The position numbers and the translations under genes were made by a program. DNA of 64,000 nucleotides from Flavobacterium faecale (GTDB taxonomy: Bacteria; Bacteroidota; Bacteroidia; Flavobacteriales; Flavobacteriaceae): positions 496,001-560,000 of the forward strand of contig NZ_CP020918.1 of the NCBI RefSeq assembly GCF_003076455.1, written 5' to 3'. This document shows, in pieces, positions 41,456-53,600 of the stretch (positions are counted from its first letter, which is position 1; every line of letters starts with the position of its first letter). The notes under the pieces are model-generated. The model did not search any database and was not told the DNA's origin. It worked only from the letters and a program-made list of their open reading frames with translations.

Positions 41456-42538
41456 ATGGCTTTTGTGCTTATTGGTTTATTGGTTTATGGCATCGCTATT
41501 TTGGCTTTGATTTATGGTTTTGACCAAATCAAAGAGCAGAAAGTTATGGCTACGCTCCCAAAAACCACTTTTAGCATTATTGTTCCTTTTCGAAATGAAG
41601 CCCACAACCTACCTCATCTTTTGGACAGCATTGCGCAATTGAATTACCCCAAAGAATTGTTTGAAGTAATCTTGGTTGATGATGCTTCAGAAAAACCTTT
41701 TCAGGCAGCAGAATATACTTTTGAAGTTAAGATAATATCGAATAACCGACTTTCGAATTCCCCAAAAAAAGACGCTATAACTACTGCTATCGCCAGAACC
41801 ACCAACGATTGGATCATTACCACAGATGCCGATTGTAGCGTGCTTACAAATTGGTTGTACACCTTAGATACATATATACAAGCGCAACCTGTACAAATGA
41901 TTGCGGGGGCAGTACGGTACAATTGCAAAGATTCTTTTTTGCATCATTTCCAGCAGTTAGATCTTGCGAGTTTACAAGGCGCCACGATCGGTAGCTTTGG
42001 ACTCCACCGAGGTTTTATGTGCAATGGAGCAAACTTTGCTTATTCAAAATCTTTTTTTGTAGCACTAAATGGGTTCGAAGGAAATGATGCAATTGCTAGT
42101 GGTGACGATGTTTTTTTACTCCAAAAAGCTATTGCCCATGCGCCCGAAAGTGTTCAGTATTTAAAATCGAAAAACACGACAATCACAACAAATCCAGTAG
42201 ACAATTGGCAAGCGCTTTTTTACCAAAGAGTACGCTGGGCAGCCAAGACAACTGCCTATAAAAGTCAGTTTGGTAAAGGATTGGGCATCGTTGTTTTTTT
42301 GGGTAACCTAACAATTATTCTTGCACCATTTTTTATGCATTATCAAACAGCATTGTTTTTAATTGGAATAAAAATAGTTATCGACGCAGGATTGATTCTA
42401 AAATCGAATCGATTTTTGAGTTTACCCACTCGGTACTTAGTTCTCAGTAGTGTATTGTACCCATTTTGGTCCGTAACGGTGGCACTTTACAGTGTTTTTG
42501 GGTCATATGAATGGAAAGGCCGTACGTTTAAGCAATAG
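41456..42538 (+). CDS. Processive-type GT2 glycosyltransferase
   Basis: 360 residues. A short N-terminal transmembrane helix (~3-22) is followed by a GT-A GT2 domain: IIVPFRNEAHNLP, LVDDASE, TTDADCS (metal site), ASGDDVFL and the QxxRW motif as QRVRW. About three hydrophobic segments follow (~275-350). This is the cellulose/hyaluronan-synthase-like arrangement, so it may add sugars to a lipid or a chain. It is cotranscribed with the preceding AglD-like protein. Its end overlaps the convergent DUF4184 gene by 11 bases. Confidence 0.9.
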   Translation: MAFVLIGLLVYGIAILALIYGFDQIKEQKVMATLPKTTFSIIVPFRNEAHNLPHLLDSIAQLNYPKELFEVILVDDASEKPFQAAEYTFEVKIISNNRLSNSPKKDAITTAIARTTNDWIITTDADCSVLTNWLYTLDTYIQAQPVQMIAGAVRYNCKDSFLHHFQQLDLASLQGATIGSFGLHRGFMCNGANFAYSKSFFVALNGFEGNDAIASGDDVFLLQKAIAHAPESVQYLKSKNTTITTNPVDNWQALFYQRVRWAAKTTAYKSQFGKGLGIVVFLGNLTIILAPFFMHYQTALFLIGIKIVIDAGLILKSNRFLSLPTRYLVLSSVLYPFWSVTVALYSVFGSYEWKGRTFKQ

Positions 42539-43247
42539 CTTTAGACCGACCGAAGAGCAAACCAGATACCACAAGTCCACAAACAAAGGACGCTAGTAAA
42601 ACCACCAAATATATTTGAACTTGTGCCACTTCAACCATTCCTTTTGTCCATCGCCAATAAAAAATAGCGGCTGTAACAATTGCCGTTGTCAACCAGTACC
42701 AGACACTTATTTTAGAGAAGATTTGCTTGACTACAGGTAACTTATAAAAATAGAACATCAGGTAAAGCATACCACCAATAGAAACAAAACGATACACATA
42801 CATAAATAGTGAAATTCCAAAAAACGATCTACTATACCCACCGTATCGCATAACAAAATACCCATTGTTGTGTGTTAAAGAATCTAGTACAAGATGTGTG
42901 AAAGCTCCAAAAACATAGGAGAGTAATACCACCGGCACATTCCGTTTAAAATAGAACATCCAATCTGTATGTAACAACTCTTGTGTTCTAGATTGAAAAA
43001 ATTTAGGTAAATTATGAATTAGTGCCTTCTTTATAATTAAATGAAAGACAAAAAGTAGCAGGAACGCATACAAGAAATCTATTGTAAAAACGCCTCTTAA
43101 AGTATGACTGTATTTACTATCTAAATTCATGTTGAAAAAGTACACCAAATCTGGAGCGACAGAACCAACTATAAGCCCCGAAATAGAAACTTTTCTACTT
43201 TTAAAAAATGGCAGTACAGCCGCAGCATGTGAAAATGTAAAAGGCAT
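42528..43247 (-). CDS. DUF4184 membrane protein, tandem copy A
   Basis: 239 residues starting with the family hallmark MPFTFSHAAAVLPF, then IVGSVAPDLVYFF and FGAFTHLVLDSLTHNNG, with six or so transmembrane helices. The His/Asp-rich motifs recall metal-dependent membrane hydrolases of the YdjM type, but no activity is established. A paralogue of exactly the same length lies 139 bases upstream on the same strand. Its stop codon overlaps the end of the convergent GT2 gene. Confidence 0.85.
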   Translation of the reverse strand: MPFTFSHAAAVLPFFKSRKVSISGLIVGSVAPDLVYFFNMNLDSKYSHTLRGVFTIDFLYAFLLLFVFHLIIKKALIHNLPKFFQSRTQELLHTDWMFYFKRNVPVVLLSYVFGAFTHLVLDSLTHNNGYFVMRYGGYSRSFFGISLFMYVYRFVSIGGMLYLMFYFYKLPVVKQIFSKISVWYWLTTAIVTAAIFYWRWTKGMVEVAQVQIYLVVLLASFVCGLVVSGLLFGRSKAIA

Positions 43248-43386
43248 TGTTAAACTTTAAAAATTATCAAAACACAGCGTTAGGATTATCAACCTGAATG
43301 GTATTCAAACCTAATTCCGTACAAAGATTGGCTTTCTAATTAAGAATAACCTCTATTTTAACTAATTATTTACTTTTACTAAATCA

Positions 43387-44106
43387 CTACGCATCGATAT
43401 AAGTCGCTTTTTTGAACCCTAAACCAACTATAGCCAGTGCTAGAAAAACAGCGGTAATGGCACTTACCAATAGGGTCGCCCATTCTTCTCTTTGTATTCC
43501 AAACGAAAGTCTGATGGCAAAAATTAGGATTGCAAGACCAATTGTCCACAACCAGTAGCTCCATTTAATTTTTACTGATGCTACCTTGGTGGTTGGTAAT
43601 CTATAAAAAAACAAGGCTATGAGTACAAGACCCACTATAGAACTGATGTATTGATTGAAGGAGTAGACAGGTAATCCTAAAATAGGTGTGCTTAAAAACT
43701 TAAAATGTTCTACAACATAGCCGTTATAATGTGTCATAGAATCCCATACTAGGTGTGTGAGCGTTCCCAGTAGAAAAGATAATAGCACTACGGAGATATT
43801 GTTTTTGCAGTACAAAATAAAATTGGACTCTTGTAACTCTTGCGTTCGTTCTCTAAAAAACAAGGGTAGATTTTGCAGTAATGCCCTCTTGATACAATAA
43901 TGAAATAGAAACAAAACTAGAATGGCCAAAGGTAAATCAACAATAAAAATCCCCATGAGCGTATGACTGATTTCGCTTTGCATTTTCATTCGAAAAAAAT
44001 ACTCGAGATCGGGTGAAAGTGTTCCCACTATTATTGCTGAGGCAGAAATTTTTTTGTTTTTGAGAAAAGGCAAAACAGTAGCCGCATGAGAAAAAGTGAA
44101 CGGCAT
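43387..44106 (-). CDS. DUF4184 membrane protein, tandem copy B
   Basis: 239 residues, homologous along the full length to copy A: MPFTFSHAATVLPF, IVGTLSPDLEYFF, LLGTLTHLVWDSMTHYNG. All three conserved His/Asp motifs are kept, so both copies may be functional. The start overlaps the stop of the TonB-like lipoprotein gene (TAATG), so those two are one operon, while copy A is separated by 139 bases. Confidence 0.85.
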   Translation of the reverse strand: MPFTFSHAATVLPFLKNKKISASAIIVGTLSPDLEYFFRMKMQSEISHTLMGIFIVDLPLAILVLFLFHYCIKRALLQNLPLFFRERTQELQESNFILYCKNNISVVLLSFLLGTLTHLVWDSMTHYNGYVVEHFKFLSTPILGLPVYSFNQYISSIVGLVLIALFFYRLPTTKVASVKIKWSYWLWTIGLAILIFAIRLSFGIQREEWATLLVSAITAVFLALAIVGLGFKKATYIDA

Positions 44107-44582
44107 TATTCCATTTTTAAAATTACAGGTAAAACAAATTGCGTCTTAACTGGTATTCCGCGTTTGATGGCCGGACTAACTTTTGGAAAACCAACCAACC
44201 TTTTTCTTAGAATACTATCAATTTTTACTCGATCATAGGCCACCGAATCTTTAGGAAACAAAGGTTCGAATTGTATGCGCGAATTAGGGAAAATAGTTAC
44301 TTTTACTTGTATAGTATCCAATTCTGGATATAAAGTACCAAGAGTGTCAATTCTTATTTTCTCTTGAATAAGTTCGGTCAAAAATTGAAAGAAACACTGC
44401 TGACGTTCGGTTTTACCTTCGATTTTATTACAATCGACAAAAGAAGGATATTCGTCCACTTCTTTCCAATTTATGGACTTCAACTCCTTTTGCAGCAACT
44501 CCTTTTCAGAAGGAACTGGTTTGTCAAAATATTGACAGGAGTTAAAACATAAAATAACTAAAAAAAGAGAGTAATACTTCAA
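44106..44582 (-). CDS. Lipoprotein with TonB-like C-terminal domain
   Basis: 158 residues from a TTG start. An in-frame stop lies just upstream with no ATG between, and the TTG gives a proper lipoprotein signal (FLVILCFNSC, Cys at residue 16). The C-terminal part (VGFPKVSPAIKRGIPVKTQF) resembles the TonB C-terminal fold seen in many small Bacteroidota proteins (PxxxPAxxRGxPVxT). Two other Cys residues (VDCNK, QQCFF) may form a disulfide. It overlaps the downstream DUF4184 gene by one base. Role unknown; it lacks the TonB transmembrane/proline region, so it is not a classical energy transducer. Confidence 0.7.
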   Translation of the reverse strand: MKYYSLFLVILCFNSCQYFDKPVPSEKELLQKELKSINWKEVDEYPSFVDCNKIEGKTERQQCFFQFLTELIQEKIRIDTLGTLYPELDTIQVKVTIFPNSRIQFEPLFPKDSVAYDRVKIDSILRKRLVGFPKVSPAIKRGIPVKTQFVLPVILKME

Positions 44583-44640
44583 GGTTTTGAATTTCGATTA
44601 AACTTAAGACCGGCTAAAAATACAATTATTTTTTTTGAAA

Positions 44641-47600
44641 TTAATAAACAAAGACTTTTTGAGACAATAATTTGCCATTACTGCTCGCTAAAACGATATA
44701 AATCTCATTTTTATTTGTCATTACAAAGCGGTGAATCATTTTTCCGTCTACTGGTTTTTCAAGCAATCTACGTCCAGCAACGTCATAAATACTAACCGTT
44801 GTTTTGTTGTCAACATTGGTCAAATCAACCACAATTTGGTTACCATCATAATAAATAAGAGCTGGCAAATTCACTTGCTCCACTGTTACAGGATTGAAAT
44901 GCAACACAAATCGATCTGTAGCATCATTTACTCCCGCAGTAAATTTGTAAGTTGGCGTCACATTAAGATCCTGAATTGTTTTAGTTTTTTTATCTTCTAA
45001 TAAAAATGTGGTTGCATTGGCGATATGCTCATCAAAGCTCATTTCAAAACTACCATTTTTACCTGCTTTAAACTGTAACGGAATAGCAGCATTTTCGATC
45101 ACATCTGTCAAATAACGTACTGATAGATCTGCCTCCTTTTCGTTCCAATATAATGAAGGTGCGGAAGCATTTCGACTAAATAATTTTAAAGCTCCAGCTT
45201 GATTTACATCATAACCAAATTCCGCCAGCACCTCATCAAAGCCAGTACCATCATTTGCTTCAATTTTAACTTTTAAACGATTTTCTTTTTCGGCTTTCAC
45301 CTTCATCCAGTTGTTTGCACCGGTATTCACTCGTACAGCATTACCCATCGTAATTGTACCTGCTGTGCTAGCACGTACAAAAAATCCTTGTGTAGGTGCT
45401 ATATACTGCGTAACACTGTTGGTTCCTGTAGTACCGTTGGAGTTAAAAACTCCGTAATTATTGGCGGCTGGATTCCAAATATACATATCGTATCCACCCG
45501 CTGCAGTAACTAGAGCTGTACGTGTCCAACCAGTAACTGCTTTCCAGTCAATTGATGATGGGTAAGGATTCCCTATTAAATTAAATCCTTTTACAGTCAA
45601 ATCAGGGCTACTGTTGGTCAATGGGTAAGTTACATTTCCGTTATTAAGTAAACCTGCAAACTCTTTTGTAGGGTTGACCGCTTGAGTCGAATACAAATAC
45701 CCTCTACCGGTTACAAAACTAGTCGAAGGATGAATGGACGGCCAAGTTGGCGCAACAGTGGTATTCAATAAATACGTCCAACAAGGCGTTGGCTCATTCC
45801 ATAAATACAAGTCGTAACCTGTACCGTTACCGTAAGTTCCCGAAGGAGTCCAACTAGTTCCTGAAATTGTTTGATTTGTTACTGGCGAAGCTATAAAATG
45901 CCACGCTTCCTTGACTCCGCTAATATATCTTTTTACAGTAGCTTGTACATTATTTGAATTGTGAATTAACGAGGCGTTTCCAGAGCTATTCGATTCTAAA
46001 ATCAAGCCTGCTGTTCCACCGTTATTGGTAATTGTACCTGCAACGGTCAAGGTATTAGTAGCATCTACAATTAGTTTCTTACTGCTATTAATCAATAATG
46101 TTCCTGAAATTCCTATTTGCGCTGCACTAGTCACTGTTACTCCTACTCCATTATTGATGGTTAGATTGGCGAAATTTCCAGCAACCGCATTTTGAGCCGC
46201 ATCAACATTGTAAACAACTGTTCCTCCCCAGTTTTTATCTGCAGGAAAAGGAGTCATACTTTGGGCAGCAGGAACTCCGGTTAGCAACGTACCTGTGTTT
46301 GCAATAGAATTACTAACAGACAATATAGAAGAACCCATATCAAGTGTCCCTGAGTTGGTGAAATCACCAGAACACGTCAAATCTCTCACTGTAGAAACAG
46401 TTCCTCCGGTATTCGAAATCGTTAAATTCTTCAACGACAAAGCTGTTGCAGTTCCACCAATAGTTTGAGAAGCAGTTCCATTCATTTCTAATGTACTGCC
46501 TGTTGATGCTGTAAAGGTACCGTTACTAGTAAAATTACCACCCACTTGATGCGTAAACGCTCCCGTGGTGAATGCAGCCGTAGGGTTAATGACAAAGTTT
46601 CCTTTTATTGCTAATGGGTTCACTGCTGTTCCGACTGCTGTTCCGGTGATAGTGAAATCTCCATTTATTTTAAGCGCTGCTCCTCCTGATGTTGCCATCA
46701 TGGTTTTGGTACCGCTATTACTTAAAATTAAATTGTGATATCCACCTGTACCTGCAACCAAGTTAAGAATCATTTGATTCGTTCCATTATACTCTACTGT
46801 GTTTGGAAAAGCTGTTGCATTAAGAGGACCATTATTTGTCATTGCTCCCGCAATTCTCGTAATAGCTCCAGTTTGTGGCGTGAGCATTCCGCCTGAGTTA
46901 ATCGTTACATTATTAAAATTAGTCGTTCCTGAAATTGTTGCTGTCGCTCCAGAAAAATATACGGTAGCCGTTCCTGCTGTAAATCCGCCATTATTGACCC
47001 AAGCATTTGCATTTCCGGCTACGGTAATATCGTAATCACTTGCCACAAGAGTTGCTCCAGAAGCAATTTCAAGTGTACTTACAAGCGATGGCGCATTTAT
47101 AGGTAATAGATTTCTATAGGGAGCTAAGTCGCCATTGTTATCTGCTGGCAAAGCAGCAGGATTAGGAATTAAAACCGGACAATTTGCAACAGGAACTCCT
47201 CCATTCCAGTTACCAGGTAGACTCCAATCTCCATCATAAATTGCAGAACCGCTACCAGTCCAAGTATGCAAATGATTTGCTTCGTCTTGATAAGCATAAC
47301 TTAAGCCCCATTGTTTAACATCAAGAATGGATGACGTTGCTAAGTAATCAATAGCAGGCCCTGTTAATTGTACCCAATTATCTGTTACATTTCTATCATT
47401 ATAGCTTCGAGGGTAATTATAAGTAAAACTATTTGGCGTAATAGTATCCGGATTGTAAGCATCCCAAAATACCAATCGGGACTCGTCTAATTCTGCCGCG
47501 TTTAATTCACTGTCTAAATAGTGAAGTTTAACAATCATTCTATCGTTTCCACCAGATTGTGCAAAACTGTAATACCTATTAATGGCACTCGATCTCCACG

Positions 47601-50600
47601 AAGGAGTAGCTCCTAACACAATTTTAGTACTTACCCAAGTTGGTTTTGTGTTTCCTGCAACATTTAGGAAACTAATTGTTGTGTATGGATTTCCAAAATC
47701 ATAGTCTTGTCCGTTATTAAAAACATGCTCTCTACGTACAATTCCGGATACGTCACCCATACCTGTAGTTACTGCAAGTGCACGCATATTTAAGGTCGCT
47801 GTTCCTGTCATGTTCAAAGCTCCTCTAACCGCTGTAGGATTGGCTGTTACTAAATTTAGGTTGCCATCTAATGATAAATCAATGCTACTATTTACACCTG
47901 CACCATTGTTGATTGCCAAATTCTTAAAATTAGTCAAACCAGTACCTGATATAGTTTGTGTTCCTGCTCCATTAAGTAAAATAGTGTTTCCATTACCAGT
48001 AGTAAATGATCCATTATTTGTAAAATCACCCCCTATTTCATGATCAAATGTTCCTGTATTGAAAAGAGATCCAGCAGCTATTGATATATTTCCAGCAATA
48101 TCCAAGACATTATTGGCAGTAACACTCGCTAATCCAGAAATATTTAAATCACCTAGAATATCCATATCTTGATTTGGCATCGTTTTCACATCTGTTCCGC
48201 TTAAGCTCAAATTATAATAGCCGGGAATAGTACCATTTGGATATACTACATTTTGAGTAGCGCCATTGTAATTAATCGTATTTAAGAATGTCGTTGCATC
48301 TAGAATACCATTATTTGATAATGTTCCTACGATACCCATAGTGCTATTTGCCTGAGGCGTTAAACTGGCTCCAGAGCTGATTACTATATTATTAAAATTA
48401 GTAGCACCACTGATTTTTAAATCAAGATCAGTAAAAATAACCGTACTTGTTCCTGCGTTAAAAGTACCCCCAGCATTTTGCCACACGACCTCAGCATTTT
48501 CATTGTAGAAATACAATTCTGATGCTGGGCCAGCATTCAAAATACCTGCATTTTGAATAATCAACTGATGGGATTCTGCCAATGACGGCAATATTGGATC
48601 AAAGGTTGTTGTGGTCGCGTTAGGTATAGTCATTCTAGTAAACTTATTAGGGTAACTATTCGGACTCCAGTTAAAAGGATTGTTCCAATCTGTAGACTGC
48701 GAACCATTCCAAGTAATATTTGGATTTTCTGTTGCTGACAAAGCGATCTCTGTTTGACCAAAAGAGGAAGGTCTTGCTCCAATACTAACATTTTTTAAGT
48801 CGATACTATTATTAGATTCGTCTTTGGAATTGTACCCATACTCCACTACAGTAGGTGTTGGTAATCCTATGGCACCAAAAAACACTAATTGAGATTCATC
48901 AGCACCATTAAGTTCCGAATCTAAATAATTCAACTGTATGATAGCAAAGTTATCACTTGCGCCTATCTGTGCTAAGTCATAAACCCTTTTAACAGCAGTA
49001 GTTTTCCATGTTGGAGCTGCACCAATTTTGGTTTTTACACTTACCTGTGATGCCTTTGTACCTGTTGATCCAAAAATCATCAAAGTTTTACTATTCCCAA
49101 AAGTATAGGTCTGGCCCGTTACAAAGGTATGTGCGCGTTTTACAATTCCGGTTACATCTCCCGTCCCAGTATTTACAGCATTAGCAGTTAATGAAAGTGT
49201 ACTAGTTCCCATATCCAAACTACCTAAAGTAGCTGTTGGGTTATCACTTTGTAAATCTAGAGCAGCATTTACTGTTATATTTTTGGCAGATGTGACCCCA
49301 AAACTATTTAAAACCACCAAGTTGTTAAATTCTGTTATGCTTGCTGTACCCGAAATATTCTGTGCAGCGGTTAAGCCATTCAACACAAAGGTACTAGCCG
49401 CAGTATTTAGTACACCATTATGTGTGAAGTTTCCACCAACCGTGTGCGTATTTGCACCAGCATCGAAAGTAGTATTTGCGCCTATCGATAAATCGCCTAC
49501 AATAACCATACTATTAGGAGTAGTAACACTTGCAGTCCCTGCCAGAGTTAAATTTCCTAAAATAGATAGGTTTGTCGCTGGCAATGTTTTGGTACCGCTT
49601 CCGCTTAAAGTCAAGTTCGAATAACGATTTGTTGCAGCATACGGAATCACCACATTTTGATTGGCTCCATTGTACTCTACGGTCGTAACATTTCCATCCC
49701 AAGCCGGACGCCAGACTCCGATATTATTCATTGCACCTGCTATTCGCATAGTACTTCCGGTTTTCATTAATAGATTGGCATCTGTATCTACCGTTACATT
49801 GTAAAAACTTGTAGCTCCGGAGATATCTGCAGTATCACTTTTAAACAAAACAGTACTTGTATTTGGATTGAAGACTCCACCTTCGTTTACCCAAACATTT
49901 GCGCCGTCTATTAACGTCATTTGCGCATTTGCAACAGCATTCAAAATACTATTGTTTTGTAGTTTTATTGCTCTAATTGTCGTTGCAATAGGTACAATAG
50001 GATCATTTATTGTTGTAGCTGCATCGGGAATAATAATGTTCACAAAATCTGACGGAGCGCCATTTGGTGTCCAGTTATTCACCGTGGTCCAAGAAGTACT
50101 AAACGATCCATTCCAAGTAAGTGTTTCAATTTCATTTGCACTAAATCCTAGCTCTAGGCTACCAAAAGTAGATGGAAAGAATGCCATATTGATATTCGAC
50201 AGCTTAACCCAATTTTCAGTTGTATTGATACTAGCTCTACCATGCTCAAATAAAGTCCCTGGCGGATTTCTATAAGAGAAATACACTAATTTACTTTCGT
50301 CATTGTTATTAATCTCCGAATCCAAATAGCTTGCTTTGATGGTTGCGGCAGTTGGATTTGTACCAACAGCTCCTGTTTGAATAAGTGAAAAGATTCTTTT
50401 TACGCCACTTGTTTTCCATGATGGATTGGCACCAATGGATAATTTAAGACTTACAGACGTGGGTAATGTTCCTGTGTTTTCAAAGAAAACAACCATATTT
50501 TTACCGTTAAAACTATAGTCTTTATTTGCCACAAGGCTATTTCTTTGCACAATACCTGTCAAATCACCATCACCTATAGTCACAGCATCAGCACCCATAG

Positions 50601-53600
50601 TGACAATTTTTGCCCCTGTATCAAGCGTCCCTTTTGTTTCTGATGGATTGGCACTCAGTAAATTCAGAAAACCTGTAATGGTAAGATCACTATTTGAAGT
50701 CACCCCCACTTCATTATTAATGGTAAGATTAGGAATCGTATTCGAAACAAATGCTCCACTCGAAATGGTTTGCGTTTCATCACTCTCAAAAATCACTGTC
50801 GATCCTGCTGCCGTAGCATCTATTTGTCCGCCATTAGTAAGATACAAATCACCACGAAGGGTCAATACTTTACCATTCACTTTAAATGTGTAAGCCGATT
50901 GCCCGTTTACTACACTTCCAACGATGCGATCTTGATCTAAGATACAATCTCTAACCGGAGAAGCTGCAAAAACAATAGAAGCTTCTTCTAGTGGCACGGA
51001 TCCTGCAGACCAGTTGCCAGCCGTATTAAAATCTGTACTTATATTACCTACCCAACTATTAGTATTGAACTCCCACGCGCCAATATTTGGTGGAATACCA
51101 CGAGCTGTTTGAGCATAATCGAGAATAATGCTCGTACCTGCAATACCAGTAGTAGAAGTATTTACTTTATAATCAGCAGCGGTTAATCCTCCTGCATTTG
51201 AAAAACCTGGATTACTATTGATACTGTTTGCATCCTGACCGCTTACAATTGGTAAGGAAACCACATTGCTTCCGCTATAATATCCTACTACTCCACCGGT
51301 ACCTGATGCCCAATAAATATTGTAATCTAAGGTCAAATTACTGGCTCCACTATAGTTTAAAAATGCAGCATAGTGGGCATTTGTACCTGCAGATGTTGTT
51401 CTAAAGTTAGAAAAAATATTGTTTCTAAGGTCTCTAACTGCACCCGAAGCTGCTTCGTAAAAAGCATACGATTTATTTGTAATACCACTACCTAAAGAAC
51501 CATTGATATAGACCGTATTAAAATACAAACTTGAATTATTACCGCTTGTTCCGCTGCTAAAAATTCCATAAATGGTAGTCCCTGTATTACCTCCTAGAGT
51601 AACAATATTGTTTGCGAATGTAACTGTTCCTTGACCCATTCGAATACCATAAATACTCGCATTGGTTGAACTAGAATTAACGGATAGATTTCGAATAAAA
51701 TTTCGATTTACCAAATTGGCGCCCGTACTAGCTGTAAACACAATACCTGAAATGTAACCTGTTAAACTCGCATTTGTATTGGATAAATTATAGATCACGG
51801 TTTCTGTCACTGTATTTACAGCCGCGGTTCCAGTCATTTCGACCCCATTCACCGTTGCGGTAGTTGTTCCTAATGCTGTACTATAAAGATCATGAATACT
51901 ATTTTTCACCAAAGTTGCCGTTCCAGCAGTGGTATAGACACCCGCTGTTCTCGATGCTTGCGTGCCGGAATAGGCATTTGTTAAATTCACAATTGTATTA
52001 CTTGTCAAGGTATGCGTTCCTGTAGACTGCAAATACACCCCAATCAAGTTTTGTCCTAGTGTCGCCGTACTAGCTGTAGAAAGTGAGGCAATACTATTTG
52101 ATGTTCCGTTACTTCCTATTATGTTTTGAACAATATTAATTGTACCTGCGACTCCCGCTTTTTTATAAATCCCCGCAAAACTATGTGCTGCAGTAGTACT
52201 GTTCCCGTATAGTGCAATAGAACCTATATTATTTTTCGAAATAGAAACCGTATTGGCACTTCCTACGTAGATTCCGTATGAGTCTGCAGTCGTATTTGTC
52301 GTCAAATTAATAGATCCCGTTCCTGTTGCCGCACCAATTATATTTCCTGTTGTCGTACCAATATTTACAGTCCCTGCATTAACTTCTATCCCGCGCCATG
52401 GTGTTGTACTCGAACTGGTATAATTGAAATTTTGAATCAAATTAGACTGAATTGAACTTGCGGTAACAGCACCAACATTCAAATACATACCTCTAAAACT
52501 ATGAGCCGTATTTGCATTTACGGTCCAAGCTCCACCACCATTCAAGGCTGCTTTACCACCAATATAATTTCCTGTAATCACAAAATTATTTCCGTTCACA
52601 TCATCAATTAAGATTGCTGTATATACTTTTGTACCTGTTGTGGGCACCATGTTATTTGTTTCGTAAAAGCTATTGTTCGAGATCGTCCAATCTGATGAAT
52701 TCGAACTTAAATTGATTCCGTTTGAAGAACTATTATTATTCACAAAATCAAAAATAGTATTGTTGCGTATGCTATTTGAACTGTTCTCCCTGCCTACAGT
52801 TCCAAGAGAATAAATTGCATTTATAGCTCTATTTCCCGCAGCATTTGTAATTGCATTGTATTCTAAAATAGTAGAGTCATTACCGTTTCCTGTGGTTGAA
52901 GTACCAAATTCAACTATTCCGTTTGTAGCACTGTTTGAAGATCCGTTAATATTTAAGTATTTTAAGGTATTCAATTCTGCTGAATTACTCAATCGAACAG
53001 TCGCTGTACCCACCGTATTTGAAGTGCTATTGTTTGTAATACTCATACTTTTTGTTGTACCAGTTTGGTTTACACGCCCATCGATAGTCACATTATCGGC
53101 TCCGTTAAGATGCAATAACGGCGCTCCAGCAAGATCTCCAGAAACGTACACCCCAGCTTTTGTTGGATACATCTTTAACGAAGTCCACGCTCCTTGATTA
53201 AGAGTAGCGGTCACGTCTTCAGTAGTACTACCAATAAGGGTTACTACTACATCCTTACCTGTTTGATCATAGCTATTAATTGCAGTAAAGGCACCAGAAA
53301 CTTTACTATAACTTCCGTTACTTAAAGGATTGGAATTCGAGACAATAACATTTGGTAATTTCCCATCAAATTCATCGGCACCTATGTCTGGTGCAGAACC
53401 CGCCCCATTGGTTTGAACCGCATAACCCGTATTACCCGCTCTAATTTGCCCTTCAAAATCGGTTGTAATTCCAGCAATATTTACTGCTCCACTTTCGATA
53501 AAAGTAATATCGTTATTCAGAATTTTCAAAAAGTCAACGCTAGATCCTGTCGTGCTTATAAACTGTGGATTTTCAGAAACCGAAAGTTGGTCGCGAGGCG

